Positions 1 to 13,026 of a DNA stretch of 64,000 bases are shown here, piece after piece. The stretch lies in NCBI GenBank assembly GCA_963971285.1, contig OZ020245.1, forward strand, positions 18,862,983 to 18,926,982, written 5' to 3'. The notes under the pieces are model-generated. The model saw only the letters and a list, made by a program, of their open reading frames with translations. It was not told the DNA's origin and searched no databases. Made by a program: the position numbers and the translations under genes. This stretch comes from Astropecten irregularis. Its lineage: Eukaryota > Echinodermata > Asteroidea > Paxillosida > Astropectinidae. The first letter of the stretch is position 1, and each line of letters starts with the position of its first letter.

Positions 1-1386
1 AGTAAAAAAAAAAAAAAGAAATTTGAAAGTCAAAATTCTTTACTTGAAGTTGACCCCCAGAGCATGTGTGCATAATGGCAGCTTAATATGTGCACGTGGA
101 GCCTCCATGTCTATCAAGTCTGACTAAGGCGCTGGACAATTTCAATATTACCTGGGCAGATGGTCTCCAAGGATTTAGCCCTGTCCATACCAAATCTGCA
201 AATTAAAATTTCCATATTTTGTCTTGTGGTCCGCGCCACTGCTGGACTATAGCCTACACATTGGCCGTTTGACGATTTGTGATCGGGGCAACTGTATCGC
301 CCTGGTGCATGTATTGGCTAAGGCGGGTGGCTTTGGGTTTCCGGATCAGGATGCTTGCATGCATAGGGCACTCTAGATGGACAGTCATGGGGGTAGCTCA
401 ATACTGCTTGCCATTCTTTGCATGGTATATACTTGCTGCATGACTCCCAACGATATCAGATTCTGCAAAGAGGATTGCTTATTATTATCCGCTATAGAAA
501 ATAATGCACGTGTTGGAGAATATTTGAAGCTCCCACTGTGCATTACAAGTCAATTAATCCCTGTTCACACATTGGTGTATTTTACTCCAACAGTGGGTCA
601 AAGATTGACCTCCGTTCACACTTGGATTATCTTAATTTGGGAAGTATCTAATACCAATGTGACGGTTCAGGTTCATACCAAACCAGCAACGCCGTAGCTT
701 AGCTGTATTTAAACAAAAAAAATATGTCTCCTGATGAGGACTAGAGCATGCTAGTCGAAACGTTGAGAAGTAACGAGAAGTGCGAACGAAATAGAAGTGC
801 GAAAGTACGAACGATTCTTACATGATGCTTTCGCAAACTGATCCATATTAAAAAATATGCACTTTCAAATTGTATTGAATTCATTCATTGGGCTGGGAAT
901 AATATGCCTCCATGTCTCTCTATATTACCGGTACAAGTACAAATGCATCAATACTTGATTTTGTTTTTGATTTTGTTTTCTTCAGGTTTTTTTTTTAATT
1001 GACTGTAGGCATTTTTATTTACACTTTATGCTTGGATGCATTTGACTAGAACCGTTCTGCAGCCAGCAAGCCTTAAGCAATGGCTTTTGCTTTATATTGC
1101 TTGTATTCAGTTCACAGTTTTTCACCTATAATTGTGTCTCAGTCTGCACTGTTCCATGAAGTTATCGTGTTGATGATGACTTGGTGTTATTATGCAGGGC
1201 AATTTCACTTATATGTGCATTGTGCGTAAACGCTCATTACTCCTGTGCATTGCTGAATCATTCCAGTAATATGTATGCAAGAGAAATGCAATGACTAAGT
1301 ACTTAATTTGTTCTTTACTTTGTGGAAGGAATACAATGCCAATATCTAGGCAATAGTACACTTCTTATTAAGGAACCATTCATTAA

Positions 1387-1550
1387 AGGTAGTATTCTAC
1401 TTTGCTAGCATACAAAACAGAAATCTGCACAGATTTACCTATGACTTACAGGGTATAAAGATGGTGATGTTAGAAACATACCGTTAACATTGTTCAGCCT
1501 GAAATGCTCTATTTATCCTGACAAGAGTAAATTATAATATTATTTTTAAC
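1387..1550 (+). mobile_element. TTAA MITE family 1, truncated copy
   Basis: Left end AGGTAGTATTCTACTTTG after TTAA (1383-1386), followed by the shared interior (CAGATTTACCTATGACTTAC, GGTATAAAGATGGTGATG). The right half is missing. Confidence 0.75.
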
Positions 1551-3490
1551 CAGGATTGCATTCAATTTTGCTTATCAATAATTACCATGAACAGTTGTCT
1601 ACATAAATTGCATTATGGGCAAAGATGCTAGTTTTTTGTATATGCCCCAAAAAGCAGATAAGATTTTTTGCATGCATCAACAAAATTCAAAGCTTTGTAA
1701 ATAAATTAAATGCTATCTCAATCATTTGGATTACAAGTTGGACAAATCAACACAGGTTGTGCAGTGTGTCCTAGGAGTACTGCCTCAGGCAATGAAGAAG
1801 GAAAAAACCTTGTGGGATTCCTGCCTTCAAAAGTCATCATTTCCCGCAATTTTGGTTGTTTGTCATGTTGATTGCACTTGGAAAATGATGGCACCATGTG
1901 CATACCTTGATTAAATTAACTCACTGTTAAAGTGTATTTATATCATCCCCCAAAAAATTTGCCGGATGCTCCAGGGGTTTTTACTTTTCCTTTAGTTTCA
2001 CTAGGCAGCGCTGCATGGAGGAATTTCTTTCTGAGTTGGCAAAATAACCTTCTTTGCATTTTCTTGCCTTGACATCAGTAATAAGCTGAAGACATGTCTT
2101 GACGACAGTCGGCCCTGCTACTCATCATAATCCCAAGCAAGTCATACTTGCCATCTTTTGCCCAGGTGACTGATTTCTAAAACAGCTACACACTCTAGAT
2201 ACTAACAACCGCAACGTGGACCGGATGATATGATAAAATACCTCCGTCGAATAAGTGGATGTGCACGATGGTTTATACCCGCATGAATTTTGTATAATGT
2301 GCAAATGTAATCAGTGGAAATGACTGGAGATATCCGAGAGTTTTAATGTTATTTGAAGGGCACCTCACGTAGACACGTACGAGGAGATGCAAACGCTTGG
2401 CTTTTTTTTTTTTTGAAGGATTGAATGTCTTGCTTGTGTGCCGAACATAACAGCTTGAATACGAAATATTATATTTCTTGTTATTCTACATGGACATACA
2501 TTATATGAAGTCAGATAGGCTTAATCGTTTTCAAATATGGAAATAAACTGAATAATGAGTTTTATATGGCCATGAAACATATATCCACTCTCTCCTTTAA
2601 GTTTATCTTCAAAACATTTGTATGTGAGAGTGTACTAAAAATCATCATTATGCATCTTTTTAGATAAAATAGATCGACACTGATGTGTGTGTAAAAGAGC
2701 TTTGTAAATAAGGAGATATCTATACGTGTTACAGTTGTTCACAGATATTTCACTCTAGTCATATTATGGGATAGTGTCCATGGCACTTGTAAATTATAAT
2801 AGTCTACTCAATATTATATCTACACGGTTTTATAGACGAGAAGATATACTGTACATGTATAGGCACGTATTCATTACAATCTTCACTGTGAAATAGGAAT
2901 CCATACTTGAGATGCATGTCCGTGCAATCAGTTCTACATTTTACGTGTTGTATTCGATTTCAGTCAAATGCACAGAGAGCAATTTGAAAATAATTGCCTT
3001 GGAAATGCAAACGTTGTGCTTATGAAGGAATATTACTCCAATGCACTCATAGGCACACACACATGTCTAGTACATGTACATGCGATGGCCATATACTAGC
3101 TATATATCATCATCGTCCAGTCGTCATGGCGGCGGTATATATGTCCTACATTAATGACCAATGATTACCGCTCCACATACAGCATATCCCTGTGTATTAG
3201 CATCGGATGATTGGCGCGAGGAATATTACGCCTCGACCCCTTACACTCCCCCAGGATGTCAATCTGAAGGGAATATATAGATGCAAGGATACCGTGATGT
3301 GCTTGCTAAGGCATACATGGTTGTCAGAATGATGTAGTGTACATGTACATAGTGTACATATAGTATGTATTGCTATTAGGCATGGCCTGTTCATGCACAT
3401 CACCTCAGTGAAATATCTAATGTGTGTTTCAAACCAAAGACAGTATGTTAATGTCCCAACATGAATTAGGATAGTTGTGCAGTGGCTTAA

Positions 3491-3835
3491 AGGTAGTATC
3501 ATACTTTGGTTACATACCGAAACAGAAATCTTCACAGATTTACCTATAACCTATAGGGTATGAAGATGGTGGTGGTAGAAACATGCTATTAAAATATTTC
3601 TGCCTAAAATGCTGTATTTATTTAGAAAAGAGTAAAACTAGTGACCAAAATTATATTTGATCTTTTTAGATCAAAAATAAAAGAGAAAAGACTTAGGAAA
3701 TAAAATGGCCGTTTTTCACTGTTTTCTCAAAAAGTGGGCACCGTATGGGACTGAAATGTTCACAGATGACTGTTACTGTATCTTCCTTGATATTTTTGCC
3801 AATGAATCTGTATTTCTGTGACAAAAACCAAACCT
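3491..3835 (+). mobile_element. TTAA MITE family 1
   Basis: Flanked by TTAA on both sides (3487-3490, 3836-3839). The left inverted repeat is AGGTAGTATCATACTTTGGT; the right repeat has lost its middle. The interior has the GATCTTTTTAGATC palindrome and GGGCACCGTATGGGACTGAA typical of the family. The antisense frame here is repeat, not a gene. Confidence 0.9.
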
Positions 3836-4239
3836 TTAACGCACACTGTCCCATGCATGAATGCTTCAAGATTTGTGTATGAATTGAGTTCAACTGTAAT
3901 GCACGCGGACAGCATCTTAATAGCTGTGTGTAATAATGAAATTAATGTTATTTCATGAGGTTTCTATGTAAATGTTACATGTAGATTTTATGTATTACAC
4001 AATACATACTGATCAAAAAGAAAATTATGGAAAACATACATATTTATGTGCAGCGCTATGTATGTGACCCTTGTTAATGGGCACATTTACATGTACACAT
4101 GTGGGTTTTTTTTTTTGGGGGGGGGGGGTTAATTTGGTATAATTTACCCTAGTATAATTTGGTTTTGGTTTAAATTTCTTCAGAGATTTTTGGAATTATT
4201 TGGATTATGTGTGTCATATATTGATAACTTTGTCATGGT

Positions 4240-4400
4240 CACATGTACATACCTCACATGTTCACTCATACCCTAACTCATATGTTTACATAATTATAAG
4301 CCTACATAACTTTTATGTTCAAATAAACATAACTCACATGATCACATATATACATAACCCATATGTTCACATAAATATATCTCATATGTTTACTCAGTTT
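4240..4400 (+). repeat. Degenerate tandem repeat
   Basis: Repeated variants of CATATGTTCACATAA/CTCACATGTTCAC spaced by roughly 30 bp. Low conservation between units. Confidence 0.5.
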
Positions 4401-5221
4401 ACGAATATACGTGGCATATTTCACACGAGAAGCATTTCATCAGTGCATGTTACATGCCGTGTGTGGCCTTATACATGTAGATGTGGGAACGGATTAACCT
4501 ATACCTTAAGACCAATGAGGATATGGAATCGGACTACTGCTAGGGATATGTGACGGCTTTACCACATTTCTCAGACTTGATTGCAGTCAACATTATGCCA
4601 ATGGTACTTTATTCTTTATTTCCATCACAGCTACTTTTAGCACATTTGCACGCAGGTATTCTTGAATTATACATTAAGATATTTCTAATGACGTAAAAAG
4701 TCAGAACAAAAGAAATGTGTGGAGTCCATCATTTTTTCATCTTACTAAAATGAAATGCCAGCTAAAAAAAATCCTAAACATTGAATCATCAGATTAACAG
4801 CAAATACACCTTTTATACATTTCTCAAGTCAAAATCAAACATGCAAAACCCATTGCTGCAAAACAGGAATCTGAATTTGACTGCAGTTTGCAAAATAGCA
4901 TCAAGTTCCAGATGTGCTTTTTGAAATCAGTGCTTCTACATTTTTAGTTTGTGTGGTTTTGCTAACATTAATCAACATAATTGGATACATGTATGTTTGT
5001 TATAACAACATGAAGCAAGCAAGGCTATAGATGTAGGTCCATGCAGTACGCACACACATCACTGCGCTTTCATTTGAGCTCAGATTCCTGTGAATGTGAC
5101 CATTTGATTGATTTACCACAGTAAAACACATTGCAAAAGGTGCAAATTCTATTTGATTGCAAAGTAACTGACCATAAATCAATGCTGTTTGAAATTAACA
5201 CCTTTTACATGTATTTGGAAC

Positions 5222-5612
5222 TATAGGCTATAGATTTAACACCTTTCAGAGTGGCTTTGGTTTTGGGCAGGAACCTATGGTCACTGTTTGTGAACTTACT
5301 GTCCACTGTTAAGGCCATAGACTTGACACCTTTTATGGTTGTGGTTGTAGTTGTAGGTATGGCCACTGTCTGTGAACTTACTGTTAACTGTTAGACTTGT
5401 CACCTTATGTGGTTGTGGTTTTAGGTATAGCCACTGTCTGTGAACTTACTGTTAACTGTTAGACTTGTCACCTTATGTGGTTGTGGTTTTAGGTATAGTC
5501 ACTGTTTGTGAACTAACTGTTCACTGTTACATGGCTATAGATTTTGACACCTTTTGTGGTTGTGGTCACTGTCTGTGAACTAATCTGTTAATGGCTATAG
5601 ACTAAACATCTT
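5222..5612 (+). repeat. 68-bp minisatellite
   Basis: The unit starting AGACTTGTCACCTTATGTGG recurs at 5393 and 5461, exactly 68 bp apart, nearly identical. Diverged units with CACTGTYTGTGAACTTACTG extend on both sides, and weaker echoes run to about 5800. Confidence 0.9.
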
Positions 5613-5965
5613 TGCACCATCATGTGGTTTGCCAAGATAAACTGATACATGTAAGAGGCCCTGAGGTTTCATTGTTTGCAAAGTAGCTGTTCACAGTATC
5701 AACACTGTGTGGACTTAGCACCTTTTGTGCTGTAATTTGCTCTTTAGAAACAGCCACTGTGTTTGCAAATGAACTGTTCACAGTTAATGAAGTGTGGATT
5801 TGCTCTGTGGGTTTTGCTGCAATCATGACAAAATAGTAGTTACTTATTAAAGTGGTGTAGGTTTCATCTGACTGTATGTAAACATTGCTGAAAGAGTTGC
5901 ATTAGTGTCTGTGACAATTTAGTTCAAACTGTGTGCATATTAAGAACTAGCTATAGAATTTAATA

Positions 5966-6126
5966 GCTTTGAATTTAATGGAGGCTACAGAGACCATGGC
6001 CTTGCTCTGGTTCTTGGCCTTGGTCCCCTTTCAAAATGTTTCCATAGACATTATGATTTTTCCAACGGAAATGCCCCTTGCAATGGAAAAATGGCCTTGC
6101 CCCTTTCAGAACCAAATTCAAGGCCT
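5966..6126 (+). mobile_element. AGGCCTTGAATTT repeat, copy 1
   Basis: Inverted ends GCTTTGAATTTAATGG and CCAAATTCAAGGCC. Core TTTCCATAGACATTATGATT, shared with 50715-50852. The left arm has extra inserted sequence. Confidence 0.75.
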
Positions 6127-6499
6127 GTAGACTTGTTCTTCAAGTTGCAATGTTACCTTCACCTAAATTCCTTGACCTTAATTCATTATTTTTATCCACA
6201 TGTTTACAACCAAGGTTACTAAATTGGCCGATAGAAAAATTTGGAAAATTTAAAAATGTTTTATGTAGAGTAGGCCTAATTTATTAATTTTACAAAATGC
6301 GAAAGATGAAAAAACTTCATAAATTTGACTAGAGCCAGTATACAGATCCAGATATTTGTCTTCCCAAAGCGGGCATTTTCCCAATAATTATGTGTAATTA
6401 CATTTGGCTTGTGGATTGCATTTATACCCTCATGCCTAATGCTACAAAGGACCTCATTTGAAATTGTTTTGAAAATCTTACCAAATATTATAAGTCATT

Positions 6500-6690
6500 G
6501 AAAATGCTTAGAGTTAGGAGGGCCTGACGCATTTCGATCCTAGCAGGATCTTTCTCAAAGGCTAGCCTTTTAGCCTTGAAGATCCTGCTAGGATCGAAAC
6601 ATGTCAGGCCAGTGAGCTCTAAGCATTTTATACATTTCAGGTCATTTCGGCTGATGAACAGTTTGCAGCAGTTAATTACTTGTATAGAAG
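6500..6690. repeat. Inverted pair of a dispersed GATCCTGCTAGGATC repeat
   Basis: TTCGATCCTAGCAGGATCTT (6534-6553) and its complement at 6579-6598 lie in two arms that each carry the flank GGCCTGACR/TGTCAGGCC. Other pieces of the family are at 16826-16996, 45545-45605 and 26748-26805. The shared tail includes TTTCAGGTCATT and GATGARCAGTTTGTAG. Confidence 0.8.
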
Positions 6691-6775
6691 TCATCGAAAA
6701 GTTTTTTTTTTTTAACCGACCCCCTAATGAATACCGTACAGTTTCCCTTTTCGGTATATGTTTGATGATTATTTC

Positions 6776-6939
6776 ATCAAATATTACAAAATTACCATAA
6801 TGTACAGAAATTTTTTTTGTGTTTGTGCAAGCATCAAAATTGAAAGAATGCAGTATTATCAAATATTATAAGATTACTATAATGTACAGACATATTTTTG
6901 GTGTTTGTGCAAGCATCAAAATTGAAAGAATGCAGTATT
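6776..6939 (+). repeat. 82-bp tandem duplication
   Basis: Two adjacent 82-bp units (6776-6857, 6858-6939), each from ATCAAATATTA to AAAGAATGCAGTATT, differing at a handful of sites. Confidence 0.92.
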
Positions 6940-7196
6940 CACAAAGGATAATTACACCTTGGAGAAATAGGAACATAGGCCTATTAGTACTTGTACTCAC
7001 TGAGCCCATAATGTTACCCTGTGTAGTCAGTACATGTAGGGCATATATGAATGGTACACGACCTACATCTCATGTAGCGAGCTAGATGCCATCATGGCTA
7101 CATGGAGAATATGATGAGAGATGTAAAGGTATGCATCTATTGAAGATGAAGAATGTTGCAGAGTGTCGACCTCCTCCATGTTTTCATGTCAGTTAA

Positions 7197-7542
7197 AGGT
7201 AGTATCATACTTTGGTAAGAAATCCAAACAGAAATGTTAACAGATTTACGTATAACTTACAAGATATGAAGATGGTGGTGGTAGAAATATATACCGCCTG
7301 AAATGGTGTATTTATCCAGAAATTAGTCAAACAACGACCGAAAATCTTTTTGATCTTTTAAAAGATCAAAAATAAAAGAGAAAAGACTTCAGAAATACTG
7401 TGGCTGTTTTTCACTGTTTTCTCAATAAGTGGGCACCGCATGGGACTGAAATTTTCACAGATGACTGTTTACTGTATCTGTCTTGATATTTTTGCCCATG
7501 AATCTGTATTTCTCTGATAAAAACCAAAGTATGATATTACCT
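7197..7542 (+). mobile_element. TTAA MITE family 1, complete copy
   Basis: Perfect TTAA flanks (7193-7196, 7543-7546) and matching ends AGGTAGTATCATACTTTGG and CCAAAGTATGATATTACCT. Length 346 bp, no coding capacity. TTAA target duplication is the hallmark of piggyBac-type transposition, so a piggyBac-like transposase probably moved it; that is inference. Confidence 0.92.
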
Positions 7543-8207
7543 TTAATACAATGTGGACTGGATACTGCACATGGATGCTCAAGATGGGCAAGTGCATCAC
7601 ATGGGATGTGTGTTTATTATTGCCTATGGCCTAGTGTACTGAGGCTTGTTCATGCTTTGCCTGATAAAAAGTTGACTACCGTGAGGCAGTGACAAGGTAT
7701 ACTCTCTATGTTCTTATCATAAAAAGGTTCTGGTAATTCTCATTTTTGTTTTGTACACGCAATTAACCTTTTGCTGTTTGCAAGCTAATTGTGCCCCTGA
7801 GATAGTTCTGCAGGGGTAGATATAGGCCTACACACAGCATCCAGTGATTTTCAAATATTGGACAAACTATGTAGCCCATACAGTAGGCCCATACAGTAGG
7901 CCTACTGTACAAGAACATACATATGTTTAATTGTGCTCTTGGGTATAGTTGTCTTAAGTTGATTTCCCGCGACAAATTTGATTTTGGGTTGAGAATGCAA
8001 GTGGAAAGAATAGATGGACAAGTGGTCATACTCATACAACGTGTGTTTCCTTACTTCCAGGTTCATGTCAGTGCAGCATCATGACGCCAAAGATTTTTGT
8101 TTAGTGTTAGTCAAAATAGACAGCAGTGGTACTTAGGAGATGAGTCATAACAAACAAATCTGATAGCCTTATTGGTATTGGCAAGAAGGATGTTTGAAAA
8201 TAGTTTA

Positions 8208-8367
8208 TACAAGGTGTCCCCCCAAAAAACCAACACTTTGCATCAGAACTATTATTATTAGAGATTTTTCAATCACTGCGCGAGTCAAGAACACGTGCAG
8301 AGAGGAAAATGCCGTGAATCTATCCGATCCAAACTCAAGCAAGCATTGGCAACTGATAGGGCCTTTA
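8208..8367. mobile_element. Fragment with a CAGGGTGTCC-type end
   Basis: It starts TATACAAGGTGTCCCCCC like the foldback MITE that abuts it. The rest of the segment is not found in the other copies. It may be the truncated end of a related, longer element. Confidence 0.4.
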
Positions 8368-8838
8368 TAGCGTGCCCCCCCCCCCCCCCCAAAAAAAAAA
8401 AAAAACATTGTCGGGAACCATTATGTTAAAATTAAACTGTTTATCACTTCAAGATTCAGATATGTGATACAACCATGGCTTGGCTATCACCATGTAGAAT
8501 TTGAGCAAAATTGGACTAAAATTAACTGACTGAATTGACTGAAAAAGACTGAAGTACCCAACCTTTAAAACCCGATTTTCATCTTTCTTTCATACACATT
8601 ATGTGTGTATTGACCACTATGCAAGCTATCCTTGCAAATTTGTTTTTAAGAAGTATTCATTCAATTGGTCATATTTTTGCCAATTTCTGCCCGATTATGC
8701 TTAAATTCTACACGGTACAATGTAATAATAGCCATGACATGGTTGTATCATATAGCTGAATCTTGAAGTGATAAACAGTTAAATTTTAACATAATGGGTC
8801 CCGACACAGTGTTGTGTTTTTTTCTGGGACACCCTGTA
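8368..8838. mobile_element. Foldback MITE with TA target sites, copy 1
   Basis: Ends TATAGCGTGCCCC and GGGACACCCTGTATA. The two arms are inverted repeats of more than 100 bp: GTTAAAATTAAACTGTTTAT on the left, AACAGTTAAATTTTAACATA on the right. A long C run followed by an A run (8375-8405) has expanded inside the left end. TA flanks and this type of end are usual for Tc1/mariner-like elements; the superfamily is inferred. Confidence 0.85.
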
Positions 8839-9735
8839 TAGTTCTGAATTCCCATGAAACTTGAAATCATTTGCCTAATATTTGTCGATACATCTCCATA
8901 ACAACACAGTACTTGTACAAGATTGTCAAAGTTTCTTTCATCATTGATGTAGAGCAATTTGTAGCTAGGTACTGCAGCCAACTTACATAAAATGATGGGT
9001 AACTTACCATCATTACAAATGTTGCGTAGGTTTTGTGAAACGGGCATAACTTGTGCATCCAAAGGCATGAAAATGTTGTGCAAGTTATGCAACAAAATGT
9101 TGCATACGCAACATATGAAGTTTTGTGAAATCGGCTGCTGGTCTGAAAGATGTGGTGCATGGCAGCCAATCAGAGAACCAAATCAAAATCTATGGTATGG
9201 TATGTTGGAATCTCAGATATGTTAATGTTCATAATAAATTGGGAATTTATCTTGTCCAATCTAATGAAATGCCTTTAGTGATACAAACCAACACATGATC
9301 TTGATCGAGGCTCAATTTTGTAGCCTATGTTGCTATGTGGTGCTGGGTATTTGGGTCTAAATATGTATGATTGTGTCTCGCCATCTATAAACAGCGATAC
9401 TAATATCATGTCTCAAAGCTAAGTGATACAGTCTTGTTTTTTGTAGTAGTGAATACTGCATTTACAATGTACATTGAAATGCCCAGCAAGCACAAGTGAA
9501 GAGATTTTGTTTTGCGAGCCCTGATTTTGAATTTCATGTTAGTATCACAACCCTGATATTCACAACACTCGTGAATTTTGATGAATAAAGATTGCCAATG
9601 TTGACATATCAGTGTTTGGCTCAGATGACAACTATAATTCATGAACAGAAAACGGGTATTCTAGGGCATTGCAATAAGGCATATTTGGTCTGTGATGGCC
9701 TTGACTGTCAGTGAAGAGTCAGGGGTTACCATCAG

Positions 9736-9984
9736 GGACCAATTTCATAGAACTGCTTTTAAAAGCACAGAAATTGCTTTTAAGCATGAAAAGTCTTCCT
9801 TGATCAATCAGGATTACCTACCAAATTTTTATGTGATGTTTACTGCTTTTAACTTGCATTCGGTCATTGTTTGCTGAGCATAACATTAAAAAGGAGTTTT
9901 GGCTGGAATACTGATTTTTATTTACCCCTGGGTTTTGGTGCTTAAGTAAATTTGGGTGCTTAAGCAGCTCTATGAAATTGGCCC
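9736..9984. mobile_element. CWG-flanked MITE, copy 1
   Basis: Ends GGACCAATTTCATAGA and CTATGAAATTGGCCC, flanked by CAG on both sides (9733-9735, 9985-9987). Length 249 bp, without coding capacity. Confidence 0.88.
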
Positions 9985-10439
9985 CAGATGCCATGCATTT
10001 AATACTATTACCTATATGTTGAACTTCAGAACCATCATTTCACTGTAGGTATTTGCTAGTGAACAGAATCCATGTGTGTACATGGTGTATAAATAGCTTC
10101 ATGCTAAATGCAACACATCTTTAAAAGATAATAATCTCCAGTTCTTAACATACAGTTGGGAGCAGTATTGGAATACATATGCATGCTTACATCTCATGAT
10201 GTGTATCATGTCGTGAACCGTTTGTGATATAATAATTTCCATTTTCATAATAGATCTGTTTAAGGTAATACATGATTTGTAAAGGTCACAGAACAGCACT
10301 CACACTTTGTCTGATCCAGCATGTATACAAAATGATAAACCTGTGAAAATTTGAGCTCAATCGGACATCTGAGTCATGAGAAAATAGCAAAAACCTGACT
10401 CAATTTTTCTTATAAAACATAAAGAATGGTTCCGAACTT

Positions 10440-10623
10440 ACCCCGAGATCAAAACTGTTTTTGGTCTTTGTTTTACAATTTTCTGGATAAATACAGCATT
10501 TCAGGAGGAAATATTTCAACGGTATATTTCTACCAGCACCTGCTTCATATCCTGAAAGTAGATGTAAATCTGTGAACATTTCTACTTGGGTATGTTTAGG
10601 CCTACCAATCCTGTACTTAACCT
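10440..10623 (-). mobile_element. TTAA MITE family 1, truncated reverse copy
   Basis: The reverse-orientation interior (CTGGATAAATACAGCATTTC, ATATTTCAACGGTATATTTC) runs to a decayed end followed by TTAA (10624-10627). The other half is missing or too diverged. Confidence 0.7.
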
Positions 10624-10778
10624 TTAATAATCGATATTTTTATCCATGCATAAGTACTTTTCAACATCTCATAGAATAGCAATTGAAAATATAGTTTTCT
10701 CCCCAATGTGAAACTATAATAGCTCTTTATGCCCTTAAGTTGCAAACAGTGGTGAACAATAGAAATATAAAAATTATA

Positions 10779-11219
10779 TACAGGTTGTCCCAGAAAAAAC
10801 ACAACACTGTGTCAGGAACCATTATGTTAATATGAAACTGTTTATCACTTCAAGATTCATCTATATGATTCAACTATGTCTTGGCTATCACCATGTAGAA
10901 TTTAAGCATATTGGGGCTAAAATTGGCGAAAATAGGACCAATTGAAAGAGTACTCCTTAAAAACAAATTTGCAGTATTCCAGAATAAGTGGTCAATACTT
11001 ATTACACACATAATGTGTATTGAAAGAAAGATGAAAATCTGGTTTTGTTGTTGGGTAACTCAGTCTTAGTTTTCCCCCTCAATTTCAGTAAAATTTCGCT
11101 CAAATTCTACATGGTGATAGCCAAGACATGGTTGTGTCATATATGAATCTTGAAGTGATAGAATTTGTAATATAATGGTTCTCAAAACAATTTGTTGCAT
11201 TTTTTTGGGACATGCTGTA
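10779..11219. mobile_element. Foldback MITE with TA target sites, copy 2
   Basis: Ends TACAGGTTGTCCCAG and GGGACATGCTGTA, flanked by TA. It has the same long inverted arms as the copy at 8368. Length 441 bp, no coding capacity. Confidence 0.88.
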
Positions 11220-12286
11220 TAGGTTGTTATGTCAGATGCATTTGCATATACCTGTAAATGCTGACTTGTTCATGGGTTATATAATGCATCATTAGCATAG
11301 TATGTACATCTGTTACCACCCTATGGTATTTGGTAATTAACCAGTGTGTTGTTATATGTTAAAGTTCATTTATCATTTGAAAAGTGCATTGTATAGGTCA
11401 GGTCAGAACTCATTATACCCACACATATAGGCCTACTGTGTATCCATATCTGCGTGTATACATATGCATGCTTATTTATAATTTGAGCTCCTCCCTGGGT
11501 TGTATTGATTTTAATCTCGTCCATAGAGCAATGAACATAAAGATCGACCATGCGTGAAATTGTACAAAGGAAGGCCATTGTACTGGTAATAATAACACAC
11601 ACAACTAATATAAGCAGCTTTCACATTAAGCACTATGAGGTGTATAGCAGGATATACATTTGTTTGTCATTGATACAGTGAAACAAAATATTTTGAATTA
11701 ATTAATTGAAATGAATTTCATGTTGTAAGATTTGATTAAGAGGCTCCTATAAAATTTGTGAATTCCCGCACACAGATTCAGCTTCTAGTTTATTCTTAAT
11801 TAAAACCTGGTTCCCCAATTACTATTTGATTTGTGTAATTTGTTGTTCAGTTTCACCCTTCTCAATCAAGTTTCTCAGAAAAAAAAAATGTTTAGAAATT
11901 GAGATTCAATTCTTTTATCTCATTTTTATGAATTATTTTTGCCTGTGGATAAAAAATGGGATAAGCCGATGTAATCTACTCAATCAAGCACCGGTTCAAT
12001 GTGCTTATAAACATTGCAATATATTGCAATGGTTTCGACATTCTTGTTTAATTTGTTTCATTTAATATTGCAATATATTGTCCTTTGCATATTCACTATT
12101 CCACGCACAACCTAACGTACTATGTTAGCCATTTGGTTACACACCCAGTATTCTACACACATGTCAGCAGGTGTAATTAGTGTAGACATGTATTGATTCC
12201 ACTTCATCTATATTAAGTCCCAGTCAAATCCAATTATATGCACTATTTCTAACCTTTATTGTAAAACTCCTGAACACTCGCGTTGA

Positions 12287-12424
12287 CAATAGCGCTGCGC
12301 ACTTGCGCTAAAAATAGCACCGAACCTCAGACAAACATTGCAACCGGCCATGCAAACGTGTGGTGAGTGGAAGTATGTGTGCGCGTCGCGTGTGGTGTGA
12401 CGTCATTAGTGCGGAACGCTATTG
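12287..12424. mobile_element. CpG-rich short inverted-repeat element
   Basis: Ends CAATAGCGCTGCGCACT and AGTGCGGAACGCTATTG are complementary in 15 of 17 bases. It is CpG-rich against an AT-rich background and carries TGACGTCA (12399-12406) and a donor-like GTGGTGAGTG. Resembles a MITE more than a promoter. Confidence 0.6.
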
Positions 12425-13026
12425 GACAAAAACCCCATGTAGGATCAAGTGACTGAATTATTCAGAATTCATTTTTGATAAAAGGTTTTCTTCTTTTTAG
12501 AATTTTAACAAGCTGTGTAAAACCAGCATTTTATTGGTGCAACAGCATTCACGTTTATCATGCATAGTGTTGAGGGCATATGCTTGAATTGTACATTTTT
12601 ATTTGAGAACGTCTTCCAAAATCCATCTGCAAAATTTAAAATGTCCACGGGTGTGGATGTGTTATTTTTCAGGAAATTGTTTAAAGAATGGTCGTGGAGC
12701 CACCGGATAAATGAAGGCATAGCTTTCAAATAGCCTGACTGAAATAGCCAAAAGCCATGCTCACTCTATGAATCTAGGCCCCAATGTCATGAATCTGCTT
12801 ACTGCAGAAGTCTGCGCTTATGATCTTCATTCTCATGCTAACAGGGTAAGCACCATTTTTCTACTCTAGCGGAGTAAGCAAGAAAAATTTAATACGCGAA
12901 ACTACGCACATAGTGCACAACTTAAAATTCCCCCCTTAATCCATGCAATAGAATCGCAGAAAATTCCCTACTTCAGTAACCGTTGATTTTATGCTTACAG
13001 TATTATAGCCATGACATTGAGCCCAG

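Noticed and set aside
377-697. A 106-codon open frame near the left edge.
   Set aside because: No recognisable domain or signal peptide pattern; composition is like the surrounding non-coding DNA.
12361-12430. A CpG island promoter with CRE, inverted CCAAT box and a splice donor for a non-coding neurexin exon.
   Set aside because: The stretch has matching inverted ends (12287 and 12424) and is better explained as a short inverted-repeat element; the CRE lies after the donor.
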